Part shown: positions 27,625-36,313 of the stretch, in pieces | Layout of the letters: every line of letters begins with the position of its first letter | How positions within the stretch are numbered: position 1 is the first letter of the stretch | NCBI RefSeq assembly: GCF_031157835.1 | Contig: NZ_JAVIDR010000005.1 | Span: forward strand, 62,001-126,000 | Source of the DNA: Acinetobacter rudis | GTDB taxonomy: Bacteria; Pseudomonadota; Gammaproteobacteria; Pseudomonadales; Moraxellaceae | Length of the DNA: 64,000 nucleotides | Reading direction: 5' to 3' | Translations under genes and position numbers: made by a program | The notes under the pieces: generated by a model | Database searches by the model: none | The model's input: the letters and a program-made list of their open reading frames with translations, nothing else | What the model was told of the DNA's origin: nothing

Positions 27625-30180
27625 ATGTCCACATACAGCTCACCCTCTCGCTTCCTTAGACATCGTATTCGCTATTATTTTGCCAGTAGCATCATAACAT
27701 TAGCGATTCCATTTAGCCTGCATGCGGAAAATTCAACTTCCCCTGCTCCAGTTACAGAAGCTGATTTTGACTCTAGTTTCTTGATTGGTGATGCACAAAA
27801 AGTTGATATTTCTAATTTTAAATATGGAAACCCAGTCTTACCAGGTGAATACAACGTTGATATTTATGTTAACAATACTTGGTTTGGTAAACGTCGGATG
27901 ATGTTTAAAGCGAGTGAAAATAAAGCAAAAGCTCAAACGTGTTTTACTGAAACAGAACTACTCGAATTTGGGGTGAAAAAACACGTACTTACACAGCAAA
28001 GTAATTTATCTCCTACTGGGTGTTATCTCATTGAACAGTGGGTAGATTCTGCTTTTTATGATTTTGATAGCTCCCGTTTACGTATGGATATCTCTATACC
28101 TCAAATCGCATTACAAAAAAATGCGCAAGGTTATATCGATCCTAGTGTATGGAATCGTGGTATCAATGCGGGCTTTTTGTCATATAGTGGTAGTGCCTAC
28201 AAAATATTTAATCGAGCCTCAAATCAAAACAGAGAAACAACGAATGCTTTTGTCAGTCTAAGTACGGGTCTAAACTTAGCAGGTTGGCAACTTCGCCATA
28301 ATGGTCAGTGGCAATGGCAAGATAAACCCGCAGAAGGCCACTCTAAATCTGACTATCAAGCCAATAGTACTTACTTACAGCGCGCTTTTCCTGATTATCG
28401 AGGAATGCTCACGATTGGTGATAGTTTTACTGATGGTGAAGTGTTTGATTCTATTGGTTATCGTGGTGTCGATTTCGCAAGTGATGACCGCATGTTACCG
28501 AATAGTATGTTGGGTTATGCACCTCAGATTCGTGGTAATGCAAAAACAAATGCTAAAGTAGAAATTCGTCAACAAGGCCAATTACTGTATCAAACAACAG
28601 TTGCTGCGGGTAGTTTTGAAATTAATGACCTCTATCCAACAGGCTTTGGTGGTGAGTTAGATGTCGCGGTCATTGAAGCGAATGGTGAGATACAACGTTT
28701 TTCTGTACCTTATTCATCCGTTGTGCAAATGCTCCGTCCTGGGCTCAATCGCTATTCTGCAACAGTTGGCCAATTTCGTGATCGTAATATTGATGACACA
28801 CCTTGGTTTGGCCAAATCAAATATCAGCACGGTATTAATAACTATTTAACTGGTTATACGGGTTTACAAGTTTCTGAAAATTATTTTGCAGCTTTAGTTG
28901 GTAGTGCTGTTGCAACACCAATTGGTTCAATTGCATTTGATATCACCCATTCAAATGCTAACTTTGAAAACCAAGGTTCTAAAGTTGGGCAGAGTTTTAA
29001 ACTCAGTTATAGCAAACTTATTTCACCAACCAATACCAACCTAACCTTGGCTGCGTACCGCTACTCAACTGAAGATTTTTATCGTTTACGAGATGCACTT
29101 TGGGTACGAGATTTAGAAAGTAGAGGTGTTGATACGCACGCGCATGGTAAACAACGCAGTGAGTTTCAAATTACACTTAACCAAGGTTTACCTAAGAATT
29201 GGGGTAACTTATATATTGTTGGCTCATGGCTAGACTATTGGAATCGTAACGAGACCACGCAACAATACCAAATTGGTTATGCAAACAACTACCATGGGCT
29301 AACCTATGGCTTATCTGCAAACAAACGTGAAGTACAATATGGTTCTGAACGTACCAGTAATGATACTGAATATATGATGAGTTTGTCCTTCCCACTGGAC
29401 TTCAAAAAACAATCTATCAATGTCAATACAATCACAACTCAGCACAGTCAAAACGTTGGAATCAGCAGTATGGTCAATGATCGCCTCAGTTATGGCGCAT
29501 CGTTTGCTCATCAAGATTTTTATAATCCATCGCTGAACGTCAATGCTCGATATCGCACCAATTACGCCACGCTCAGTGGTAGCTATAGCATTGCAGATCA
29601 ATACCAACAAGCAATGTTGAATGCGAGTGGTAATATTATTGCCCACGCAGATGGAGTGTTGTTTGGGGCTGAACAAGGACAAACAATGGTCTTAGTCTAT
29701 GCACCAGATGCAACCGGTGCCAAAGTGAATAATGTTTCAGGACTCAGTATTAATAAATCAGGTTATGCCGTTATTCCGTACGTAACACCATATCGTCTAA
29801 ATGATGTCACTTTAGATCCACAAAACATGTCTACTCGTGTAGAGCTCGAAGAAAGTAGTCAACGTATTGCTCCTTTTGCTGGGGCAATTGCCAAAGTCGA
29901 TTTCAATACTAAAAAGGGTTACGCCATTTATATTAATGCACGTACACCTGAAGGAGGCCATCTACCTTTCGCTGCACAAGTCATGAACCAAGATCAACAA
30001 GTGATTGGCATGGTTGCTCAAGGTAGCATGATTTATCTACGTACTCCACTTAGTAAAGACCGTATCACGGTCCTTTGGGGTGAGAATAATTCTATCCAGT
30101 GTCATATTAACTATGACATTAGCCAACAACTGCAGAATAAAAAGCAGGATGCAATTGTCACGGAGGCAGTTTGTCAATGA
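27625..30180 (+). CDS. Outer-membrane pilus usher (FimD/PapC family)
   Basis: An 851-residue usher that takes chaperone-subunit complexes and secretes the pilus. A long signal region ends near residue 36 (LHA-E). Next come the periplasmic N-domain (ADFDSSFLIGDA, then NPVLPGEYNVDIYVN), the 24-strand barrel with plug (residues about 150-650, including LPTGFGGELDV-like plug sequence) and two C-terminal domains (GVLFGAEQGQTMVLVYAPDATG and the following plug-binding segments, with a conserved final cysteine). AGGCGGGG at 27612-27619 is the ribosome-binding site, and a small hairpin (27597-27614) abuts it. The stop overlaps the next start as ATGA, so tip-protein translation is coupled. Confidence 0.96.
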   Translation: MSTYSSPSRFLRHRIRYYFASSIITLAIPFSLHAENSTSPAPVTEADFDSSFLIGDAQKVDISNFKYGNPVLPGEYNVDIYVNNTWFGKRRMMFKASENKAKAQTCFTETELLEFGVKKHVLTQQSNLSPTGCYLIEQWVDSAFYDFDSSRLRMDISIPQIALQKNAQGYIDPSVWNRGINAGFLSYSGSAYKIFNRASNQNRETTNAFVSLSTGLNLAGWQLRHNGQWQWQDKPAEGHSKSDYQANSTYLQRAFPDYRGMLTIGDSFTDGEVFDSIGYRGVDFASDDRMLPNSMLGYAPQIRGNAKTNAKVEIRQQGQLLYQTTVAAGSFEINDLYPTGFGGELDVAVIEANGEIQRFSVPYSSVVQMLRPGLNRYSATVGQFRDRNIDDTPWFGQIKYQHGINNYLTGYTGLQVSENYFAALVGSAVATPIGSIAFDITHSNANFENQGSKVGQSFKLSYSKLISPTNTNLTLAAYRYSTEDFYRLRDALWVRDLESRGVDTHAHGKQRSEFQITLNQGLPKNWGNLYIVGSWLDYWNRNETTQQYQIGYANNYHGLTYGLSANKREVQYGSERTSNDTEYMMSLSFPLDFKKQSINVNTITTQHSQNVGISSMVNDRLSYGASFAHQDFYNPSLNVNARYRTNYATLSGSYSIADQYQQAMLNASGNIIAHADGVLFGAEQGQTMVLVYAPDATGAKVNNVSGLSINKSGYAVIPYVTPYRLNDVTLDPQNMSTRVELEESSQRIAPFAGAIAKVDFNTKKGYAIYINARTPEGGHLPFAAQVMNQDQQVIGMVAQGSMIYLRTPLSKDRITVLWGENNSIQCHINYDISQQLQNKKQDAIVTEAVCQ

Positions 30181-31187
30181 AACAGCTTTTAACTACAACA
30201 GCCCTATCAATTTTATGCTTTGGTGCATGGCAAGGAATTAGTGCAACATGTATCCCACAGCGAGGCTTTACATCTGTAGATATCCCAATGAATGTAGGAC
30301 GTGTTGTTGTGCGTCCAAGTCATGCTGTTGGTGAAGTAATACATAAAGCCAATTTTATTATTACACCCAATGGTTCTACTGCAGTCTGTGATGCTTATGG
30401 TGGAACCATCAATGCCGTTTTAAGTAAAAATCCAAAACTCAGTGCTGTAGGCAATTCTGTGTATGATACCAATATTCCAGGTATTGGTATTCGACTTTAT
30501 CGTGAAGCCTTAGACGCCTCTTACTTTTCAGGCTATTACCCATATGTTCGAAATACAGAGCCTTTTACAACTTATAATCTAGCAGATGGTTATTTTGTTG
30601 TAGAAATTATTAAAACAGCGACAACAACGGGTTCTGGATCTTTTACCCCAGGTCGTTATAGTAGTTATGGTTATCCCAATACTACTGAACCAGCACTCAC
30701 TTCAACGGTATATGGTAATGCAATCACAATTGCATCTTCTTCTTGTGAAATTCAAGGTAACACAAACCGCTTTATTACACTTGCACCTGTAAGCAAGTCT
30801 GATTTCAAAGGCATTGGTTCAACTCAAGGAGAACAAGCATTTAATATGACTATTTTATGTAATGGTGGAGCAAACCCTACTGATTACATGGAAAAAAATA
30901 TTATTAGTTTAAGCTATGATTTTACCCCTGAAGCAAATACACAAAATGCAATTAAAAACATTGCTGCAAATGGTTCAAAAGCACAAGGTGTATCCACTCA
31001 ATTGGTATGGGATGGCCCAAATAAACAAGTCATCAACAATAAAGATAAGTTCCATCTGGGCACAGTAAACTCGAATCAAACCATTGAATATCAAATTCCG
31101 ATGACTGCACGTTACTATCAAAGTGGTGCAACTGTAACACCAGGTAAAGTCACAGGACTTGCCACCATGACTATTCAGTATGACTAG
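30177..31187 (+). CDS. Pilus tip protein / adhesin
   Basis: A 336-residue secreted protein that closes the operon. The signal peptide ends near ISA-T (about residue 22). The N-terminal half (about 25-175) is a unique domain, presumably the receptor-binding lectin-like part, and the C-terminal half (about 185-336) is a fimbrial pilin domain with the cysteine pair (CEIQGN and ILCNGG) and a final Thr/Met-rich strand (ATMTIQYD) as donor-strand end. Such two-domain proteins sit at the pilus tip. The ATG at 30177 overlaps the usher stop by 4 bp (ATGA) and has CGGAGG at 30161-30166. The receptor is unknown. Confidence 0.88.
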   Translation: MKQLLTTTALSILCFGAWQGISATCIPQRGFTSVDIPMNVGRVVVRPSHAVGEVIHKANFIITPNGSTAVCDAYGGTINAVLSKNPKLSAVGNSVYDTNIPGIGIRLYREALDASYFSGYYPYVRNTEPFTTYNLADGYFVVEIIKTATTTGSGSFTPGRYSSYGYPNTTEPALTSTVYGNAITIASSSCEIQGNTNRFITLAPVSKSDFKGIGSTQGEQAFNMTILCNGGANPTDYMEKNIISLSYDFTPEANTQNAIKNIAANGSKAQGVSTQLVWDGPNKQVINNKDKFHLGTVNSNQTIEYQIPMTARYYQSGATVTPGKVTGLATMTIQYD

Positions 31188-31499
31188 AGCTTAAAGCCTC
31201 TCTCATTTCCAACTCATCGAATTGGAAATGTCTTACAATCATAGCCTGCTTGAGATAGATCTATTTTAAGCAGGCTAAATGATTACCACCTTAATAATTT
31301 CTCATAAATTATATAAAAATCAAACAAATACTCAATCACAATCATTAAACTTATATTCAGTTTACTACACATTAAAAAATAATCTGTCGTTTTGCATAAT
31401 ATCGATAACCCTGAGGTTTTTTTATTTTCTATGCTCTAAGCAATCGCAATAATTTTATTTCATGCGATGAATCAAAAAATATAGATCAGGAAAGACATT
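31188..31499 (+). other. Intergenic region with two hairpins after the pilus operon
   Basis: Two tandem hairpins, CATTTCCAA/TTGGAAATG (31204-31212/31222-31230) and TAGCCTGCTT/AAGCAGGCTA (31242-31251/31268-31277), are likely transcription ends, though neither has a good T-run. The rest is AT-rich and probably holds the promoter of the aminotransferase gene. I see no reading frame. Confidence 0.5.
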
Positions 31500-32861
31500 A
31501 TGAATCAGTTTGTTGAAAACAAAACACAGAGCACTTATCAATTTTGGCATGCACTATCACACCCAAATGAATGGCGCAGCCAACAACCGTTCCGCGTTGT
31601 CAAAGGTGATGGTCTTTATGTTTGGGATGACAAAGGCCATAAAATGCTAGATGGATTCGCGGGGCTCTGGTGTGTCAATGTTGGGCATAATCGTACTGAG
31701 GTTAAAGATGCCATAAAAAAACAAATGGACGAAATCTCTTATTATCAGTTATTTGCTGGAGTAAGCCACCCACTTGCAGAACAACTTTCTAACAAGTTAA
31801 TCGCAATGACAGCCCAAGAGGACATGGCCAATGTCGTTTATGGCAGTGGTGGATCAGATGCAGTTGAAACAGCAATTAAAATTGCACGTCAATACTGGGT
31901 ACTCAAAGGCCAACCACAACGAACTCGCATTATTTCTCTTAAAAATGCCTATCATGGCGTAAATATTGGAGGAACTTCCTTAAATGGAATGCCTGTTTTT
32001 AAAATGAACTATGGTCCTCTTCTTGAACAATGTATCCAAATTGAATCCCCTTGGTTATATCGAAACCCATGGAATTGTGATGATCCTGATCAGCTTGCCC
32101 ACTTGGTCATTGATGAATTAGAGCGAACCATTCAATATCACGGCGCAGAAAGTATCGCAGCCTTTATTGCAGAACCTATTCAGGGTGCAGGTGGCATTAT
32201 TGTTCCACCAGATGCATTTTGGCCTTTGTTGCGCCAATTATGCGATAAACATAACATCCTCCTTATCTCTGATGAAGTCATTACGGGTTTTGGACGTTCA
32301 GGCAGTATGTTTGGCTCACGTGGTTGGGGCGTAAAACCCGATATGATGACTCTAGCCAAGGGCCTCAGCTCAGGGTACGTCCCACTTTCTGCCACCATAT
32401 TTAATCATCGTATTGCACAAGCATTTTATGACAATAATGATCATAAAGGCCTATTCATGCATGGCTATACCTATGGTGGACATCCGTTAGGCTGCGCCGC
32501 TGCCCTAGCCGTACTTGATATTGTAGAAAAAGAAAATCTTCCAGAAAATGCAGCACAAATGGGCCGCTATTTATTAAGCGAACTACAAAAAATTCAGCAG
32601 CAATACTCACTTATTGGTGAAGTACGAGGCAAAGGTTTAATGTTGGCCTTAGATCTTGTTAAAGATCAAAAAACCAGAGAACCAATTGATGCTCAAAGTG
32701 ATATCGCAAGTCGTTTAACTGAAGCCTGTCGTGATGCAGGTGCAGTAATTCGTCCAATTGGTACAAAACTTTGTTTAGCGCCACCCCTCACTATTGATCA
32801 AGCAGGTTGTGATGTATTAATTAATGCACTCAAATCTGCATTTAAACAAGTTTCGCTGTAA
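31500..32861 (+). CDS. Class III omega-amino acid/putrescine-type aminotransferase
   Basis: A 453-residue PLP enzyme. The pattern is that of the omega-amino acid (or diamine):pyruvate branch: GLWCVNVGHNR near residue 55, YGSGGSDAVETAIK at 114-127, the ISDEVITGFGR motif with the PLP ring aspartate at 258, and the PLP lysine Lys287 in TLAKGLSSGYVPL. It resembles SpuC-like putrescine:pyruvate and beta-alanine:pyruvate transaminases. The amine donor cannot be fixed from sequence; polyamines or beta-alanine are likely. AGGAAAG at 31487-31493 precedes the ATG. An AraC-type regulator follows 113 bp downstream and may control it. No oxidative partner dehydrogenase is beside it. Confidence 0.88.
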   Translation: MNQFVENKTQSTYQFWHALSHPNEWRSQQPFRVVKGDGLYVWDDKGHKMLDGFAGLWCVNVGHNRTEVKDAIKKQMDEISYYQLFAGVSHPLAEQLSNKLIAMTAQEDMANVVYGSGGSDAVETAIKIARQYWVLKGQPQRTRIISLKNAYHGVNIGGTSLNGMPVFKMNYGPLLEQCIQIESPWLYRNPWNCDDPDQLAHLVIDELERTIQYHGAESIAAFIAEPIQGAGGIIVPPDAFWPLLRQLCDKHNILLISDEVITGFGRSGSMFGSRGWGVKPDMMTLAKGLSSGYVPLSATIFNHRIAQAFYDNNDHKGLFMHGYTYGGHPLGCAAALAVLDIVEKENLPENAAQMGRYLLSELQKIQQQYSLIGEVRGKGLMLALDLVKDQKTREPIDAQSDIASRLTEACRDAGAVIRPIGTKLCLAPPLTIDQAGCDVLINALKSAFKQVSL

Positions 32862-32974
32862 ACCTTATCTATTGCTGAACTCATAGCAATCTATGTATGA
32901 GTTCAGTACATTAGAGTCTATTGATATTTTAAGTGAATTTAGGATGAGTTTACTGTATTTAGATGGAGCTAGTG

Positions 32975-33925
32975 ATGATGACACAATACCAAGCAACCGA
33001 CTTAGGTTATCAATCCTATCGTGATATTAACAACCTTTCGCAGCATACTGCTTTAATCAATGAATGGGACTTTTTATATCATCAAGTCTCAGCAGGAAAG
33101 TTTACAAGTCAACTCAACAGCTTTTGGCTCGATAATATTGGTATTTATGAGGAGCATCTTTCACCATGTATCTTTCAACAAGGTAAAGCGAAAGATGATG
33201 TTATTTGTATTGGTTTATTCAGGCAAATTCAACAACCTGTATTATGGATGGGCAAGGCCATCGATCAGCATGATGTAATGTGTATTTATCCAGATCAGGA
33301 AGTTGTAATTAAAACACCTGAAAATTCATTATTTTATGCCTTACATTTTCCACTCGATCTACTTCATGAGTTTGATTTAGCATTATTAGAAAATACAAAA
33401 AATATTATTAAAAACAAAAGATTGAATATGCAACTCTATTTAAAGATGTCAGAAATGATTACATTTATTCAGCATCACCCTCATAGCCAACTGAGTTCAT
33501 TGCAATGTGAATATCTTAAATCTGATTTAGTGGACTTAGCTTATCGTTTCTTTCATACAGAACACGACCGCCCTTTTCATGACGTAATAACTAAAAGCAA
33601 AGCTTATGAGGTCGTTAAATATCTCATTGATTATTTGATTCAAAATAAAGACCAACCGATCTCACTAGCAAAATGTTGTGAGCTCACACAAACTTCGAAA
33701 CGTACCTTACAGAATTATTTTGAAATTGTTACAGGACAAAGCCCTTCGTTATTTTTAAAGAATTGGCGCCTCAATGGTGTACGTCGAATGCTCCAACAAG
33801 CGAAAAATAAAGTCACCATTGGTGATGCCGCAAGTGATTGGGGTTTTTGGCATCTTTCGCAATTCTCAACCGATTACAAACGCCTTTTTAACGAGAGCCC
33901 ATCCAAAACTTTAATTATGAAATAA
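32975..33925 (+). CDS. AraC-family transcriptional regulator
   Basis: A 316-residue regulator. The N-terminal 200 residues look like the AraC-binding-like ligand domain found in FeaR/OruR-type activators. The C-terminal 100 residues are the double helix-turn-helix (SLAKCCELTQTSKRTLQNYF for the first helix-turn-helix, and TIGDAASDWGFWHLSQF with the FSTDYKRLFNESPS signature for the second). GGAG at 32965-32968 suits ATG 32975 or 32978; the upstream ATG at 32963 precedes that site. Its position directly after the aminotransferase gene suggests that it senses the amine substrate, but this is inference. Confidence 0.87.
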   Translation: MMTQYQATDLGYQSYRDINNLSQHTALINEWDFLYHQVSAGKFTSQLNSFWLDNIGIYEEHLSPCIFQQGKAKDDVICIGLFRQIQQPVLWMGKAIDQHDVMCIYPDQEVVIKTPENSLFYALHFPLDLLHEFDLALLENTKNIIKNKRLNMQLYLKMSEMITFIQHHPHSQLSSLQCEYLKSDLVDLAYRFFHTEHDRPFHDVITKSKAYEVVKYLIDYLIQNKDQPISLAKCCELTQTSKRTLQNYFEIVTGQSPSLFLKNWRLNGVRRMLQQAKNKVTIGDAASDWGFWHLSQFSTDYKRLFNESPSKTLIMK

Positions 33926-33927
33926 GG

Positions 33928-34353
33928 TTAGGAACAAAGTTCTAATTGAAACTTAGTGCTATTTTTTCCTCGTTGACATTGATAACTACTTTGTACCTGT
34001 TTGAGTTGCCAATGCCCTGTATCTTGCAGTTTAAACTGATATACCGTGCGGATTGCTTGTACTGAATCATCTAAAAGTCCAGTACGCAGTACAGTGACTT
34101 GAGCAGCAGTAGGTGACTCTGCTTGATTAAAAACTTGTTGAATTGAAACCTGATTCAGCTCATTGACCAGTTCTGGTTGCAAGCTAAAGAGCTGTTGTAA
34201 TGGGGTTTGTACCTTGACTTGTACCTGCTGAGTTACTGTTTTTGATTCTACTTTATGTTCAGTTTTATTCACTGATTTATAAAAAGATGGAAAGCTATTA
34301 CAGCCAGTCAAACCCAATGTTGTCACGAATGCTGCAGCAACAATCAAACGCAT
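33928..34353 (-). CDS. Small lipoprotein of unknown function
   Basis: A 141-residue protein with a lipoprotein signal: hydrophobic residues 4-16 and the lipobox LTGC with Cys18. The mature part is Gln- and Val-rich with two cysteines near the end (YQC and LELC) that may form a disulphide. The ATG at 34353 gives a proper signal peptide; an upstream in-frame start (34386) would bury it. No family is recognised. It is convergent with the AraC-type gene (2 bp between stops) and lies after the terminator of the flavoprotein gene. Confidence 0.65.
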   Translation of the reverse strand: MRLIVAAAFVTTLGLTGCNSFPSFYKSVNKTEHKVESKTVTQQVQVKVQTPLQQLFSLQPELVNELNQVSIQQVFNQAESPTAAQVTVLRTGLLDDSVQAIRTVYQFKLQDTGHWQLKQVQSSYQCQRGKNSTKFQLELCS

Positions 34354-34434
34354 ATTGATATCTCTATCTATAAATCTTGTCTCCACAATCTAAGCCATAT
34401 GAATAGACCATGCAATATTTCTTACATTTCCATT

Positions 34435-34468
34435 AAAAAAACCGCAAGAACACCAAGGTCCCTGCGGT
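34435..34468 (-). terminator. Terminator after the flavoprotein gene
   Basis: ACCGCA (34441-34446) pairs with TGCGGT (34463-34468), and the minus strand continues with a run of seven T (34440 downwards). It lies 27 bp after the stop at 34495. Confidence 0.7.
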
Positions 34469-34494
34469 CTCTCATTTAAACAGTCAATTTATAA

Positions 34495-35907
34495 CTATTT
34501 TAAATCAAAGAGTTTTCCTGGGTTCATCACACCATTAGGATCAAAAACTTGTTTTAGTGCACGCATGTATTCAATTTCTTCTGCACTACGTGTGTAATCC
34601 AAATATGGTTTTTTCGTCATACCAACGCCATGTTCTGCTGAAATCGAGCCATCATATTTTTTTACTGTATCAAAAACGTGTTTATTTACGATTTGACATT
34701 TTGCAAAGAAATCATCTTTGCTCAAATCAGCAGGCTTTAAGATATTCAGGTGTAAATTACCATCGCCAATATGACCAAACCAACAAATTTCAAAATCAGG
34801 ATAATTCTCAGAAACAATCTTGTCGATTTCCTCAATAAATGCAGGAACATGTGTAATCAAAACTGAGATATCGTTTTTATATGGAATAAACGGTGCTATT
34901 GATTCTGAAATATCTTCACGCAAGCGCCATAAATTCTGTGCTTGCTCAAGGCTCTGGCTCATCACCCCATCCAGCACCCATCCTTGCTCCATACAATGCT
35001 CAAAAATTTCCATTGCCGCATCCATGATTGGCTCATAAGGTGCTTCAAACTCAAGCAGTACATAGAACGGGCATTCTGTCGCAAATGGACGTTGCACATG
35101 GCCATTATCAAGTACTTTTTGCATAGCAAGTTCACCAAAGAACTCAAATGCAGTAAGGTCAATTTTGTTTTGAAAAGCATGTAGTACTGGCATTACAGCT
35201 GCAAAATCAGGTACACCCAATACTAAAACTTGTAAGTCGTGCGGTTGGCGCTCAAGCTTAATCTCAGCCTCGGTAACAATACCCAAAGTTCCTTCTGCAC
35301 CAATAAACAAATGCTGCATGGCATAGCCTGTTGCATTTTTAATCATGCCTTTGTTCAAGCGTATGATATCGCCTTTACCTGTCACAACAGTAAGACCCAA
35401 AATCCAATTACGTGTCATGCCATATTTAATGACTTTAATACCACCTGCATTGGTACCAATATTGCCACCAATTTGTGAGGAACCAGCAGAGGCAAAATCA
35501 ACAGGGTAATACATCCCTTGCTGCTCGGCATAATCTTGCAACTGCTCAGTCACAACACCAGCTTGAACACGCACCATGCGATCAGCAGGGAAAAACTGTA
35601 GGATTTGGTTCATCTTGTCCAAACTCACTACAATTTCACCATTACTCGCTACAGCACCTGCCGATAAACCAGTACGGCCACCACTTGGTGTAATTGCCAC
35701 ATTGAACTGATTTGCCAATTGGACAATAGCTTGAACCTGTTCAGTACTTGATGGAAACACAATAACCGACGGATTTGGATCAAAGTGTTTGGTATGATCT
35801 CGTCCCCAATTTTCGAGACTATCGCTATCCGTTTTAATTCGGTTTTCACCAACAATGGCGGTCAATTGGGTCAGTAATTCGGGGTTTAAAGCGACTGGAG
35901 CATTCAT
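34495..35907 (-). CDS. FAD-linked D-2-hydroxy acid dehydrogenase, probable D-2-hydroxyglutarate dehydrogenase
   Basis: A 470-residue flavoprotein of the GlcD/D-2-hydroxyglutarate dehydrogenase family. The N-terminal FAD-binding domain of PCMH type has TPSGGRTGLSAGAV and the GTNAGGIKVIKYGMTRNW stretch. The C-terminal FAD-oxidase domain has the metal-binding and catalytic segments CWFGHIGDGNLHLN and GSISAEHGVGMTK. The gene is divergent from serA with 400 bp between. SerA reduces 2-oxoglutarate to D-2-hydroxyglutarate as a side reaction to drive serine synthesis, and in Pseudomonas a dehydrogenase of this type next to serA recycles it. That is the likely job here. A D-lactate or glycolate enzyme remains possible. 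The ATG at 35907 is chosen over 35925 from family N-termini. Confidence 0.85.
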   Translation of the reverse strand: MNAPVALNPELLTQLTAIVGENRIKTDSDSLENWGRDHTKHFDPNPSVIVFPSSTEQVQAIVQLANQFNVAITPSGGRTGLSAGAVASNGEIVVSLDKMNQILQFFPADRMVRVQAGVVTEQLQDYAEQQGMYYPVDFASAGSSQIGGNIGTNAGGIKVIKYGMTRNWILGLTVVTGKGDIIRLNKGMIKNATGYAMQHLFIGAEGTLGIVTEAEIKLERQPHDLQVLVLGVPDFAAVMPVLHAFQNKIDLTAFEFFGELAMQKVLDNGHVQRPFATECPFYVLLEFEAPYEPIMDAAMEIFEHCMEQGWVLDGVMSQSLEQAQNLWRLREDISESIAPFIPYKNDISVLITHVPAFIEEIDKIVSENYPDFEICWFGHIGDGNLHLNILKPADLSKDDFFAKCQIVNKHVFDTVKKYDGSISAEHGVGMTKKPYLDYTRSAEEIEYMRALKQVFDPNGVMNPGKLFDLK

Positions 35908-35925
35908 TGTCAGCAGACCTAGCAA

Positions 35926-36313
35926 AGTAAGACACAGAGATAAAATTTAAGCAAAATCATGAGCAGTAGCGAGTCGGGTTTTGTCTAAAATACAAACAAA
36001 AACATGCAGTTTGACTCGGCAGTGCAAATACTGCCAAATTAGGCTCTTTAGTATAAGGTATTTTTAAGCGATCGGCTTGTTTGAATTGCCTAGGCTCATC
36101 CTAATCCTAATTAAAAACCGCCATATAAGCCTCAAGCCAAGGTTTAAACTGCTGATATTCCACCCTTGTGCTCGCTCAAAGTGATTAAAACTAACCCTAT
36201 AAACTAAATATGTTTAAAAAATATCAGCATACAACGATTGAAAGCAAATGCTTAACCTCACTTTGGTGTGCTAATATACTGCCACTAAATTTGGCCTTTG
36301 TAGCGGAGCCGTA
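35926..36313. promoter_or_regulatory. Divergent promoter region between flavoprotein gene and serA
   Basis: About 390 bp with no reading frame. The notable element is a perfect 6-bp inverted repeat, GGCAGT (36018-36023) and ACTGCC (36030-36035), within a longer partly symmetrical stretch, placed near the flavoprotein side. It may be an operator for coordinated control of both genes. GGAG at 36305-36308 is the serA ribosome-binding site. Confidence 0.4.

Noticed and set aside
26206..31187. Identity as the Csu pilus
   Set aside because: The Csu locus has six genes (csuA/B, A, B, C, D, E), while this operon has four with a single major subunit and a two-domain tip protein.
34557..35180. Several 70-90 codon frames antisense to the flavoprotein gene
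   Set aside because: They overlap a conserved gene and have no start signals or domain features.
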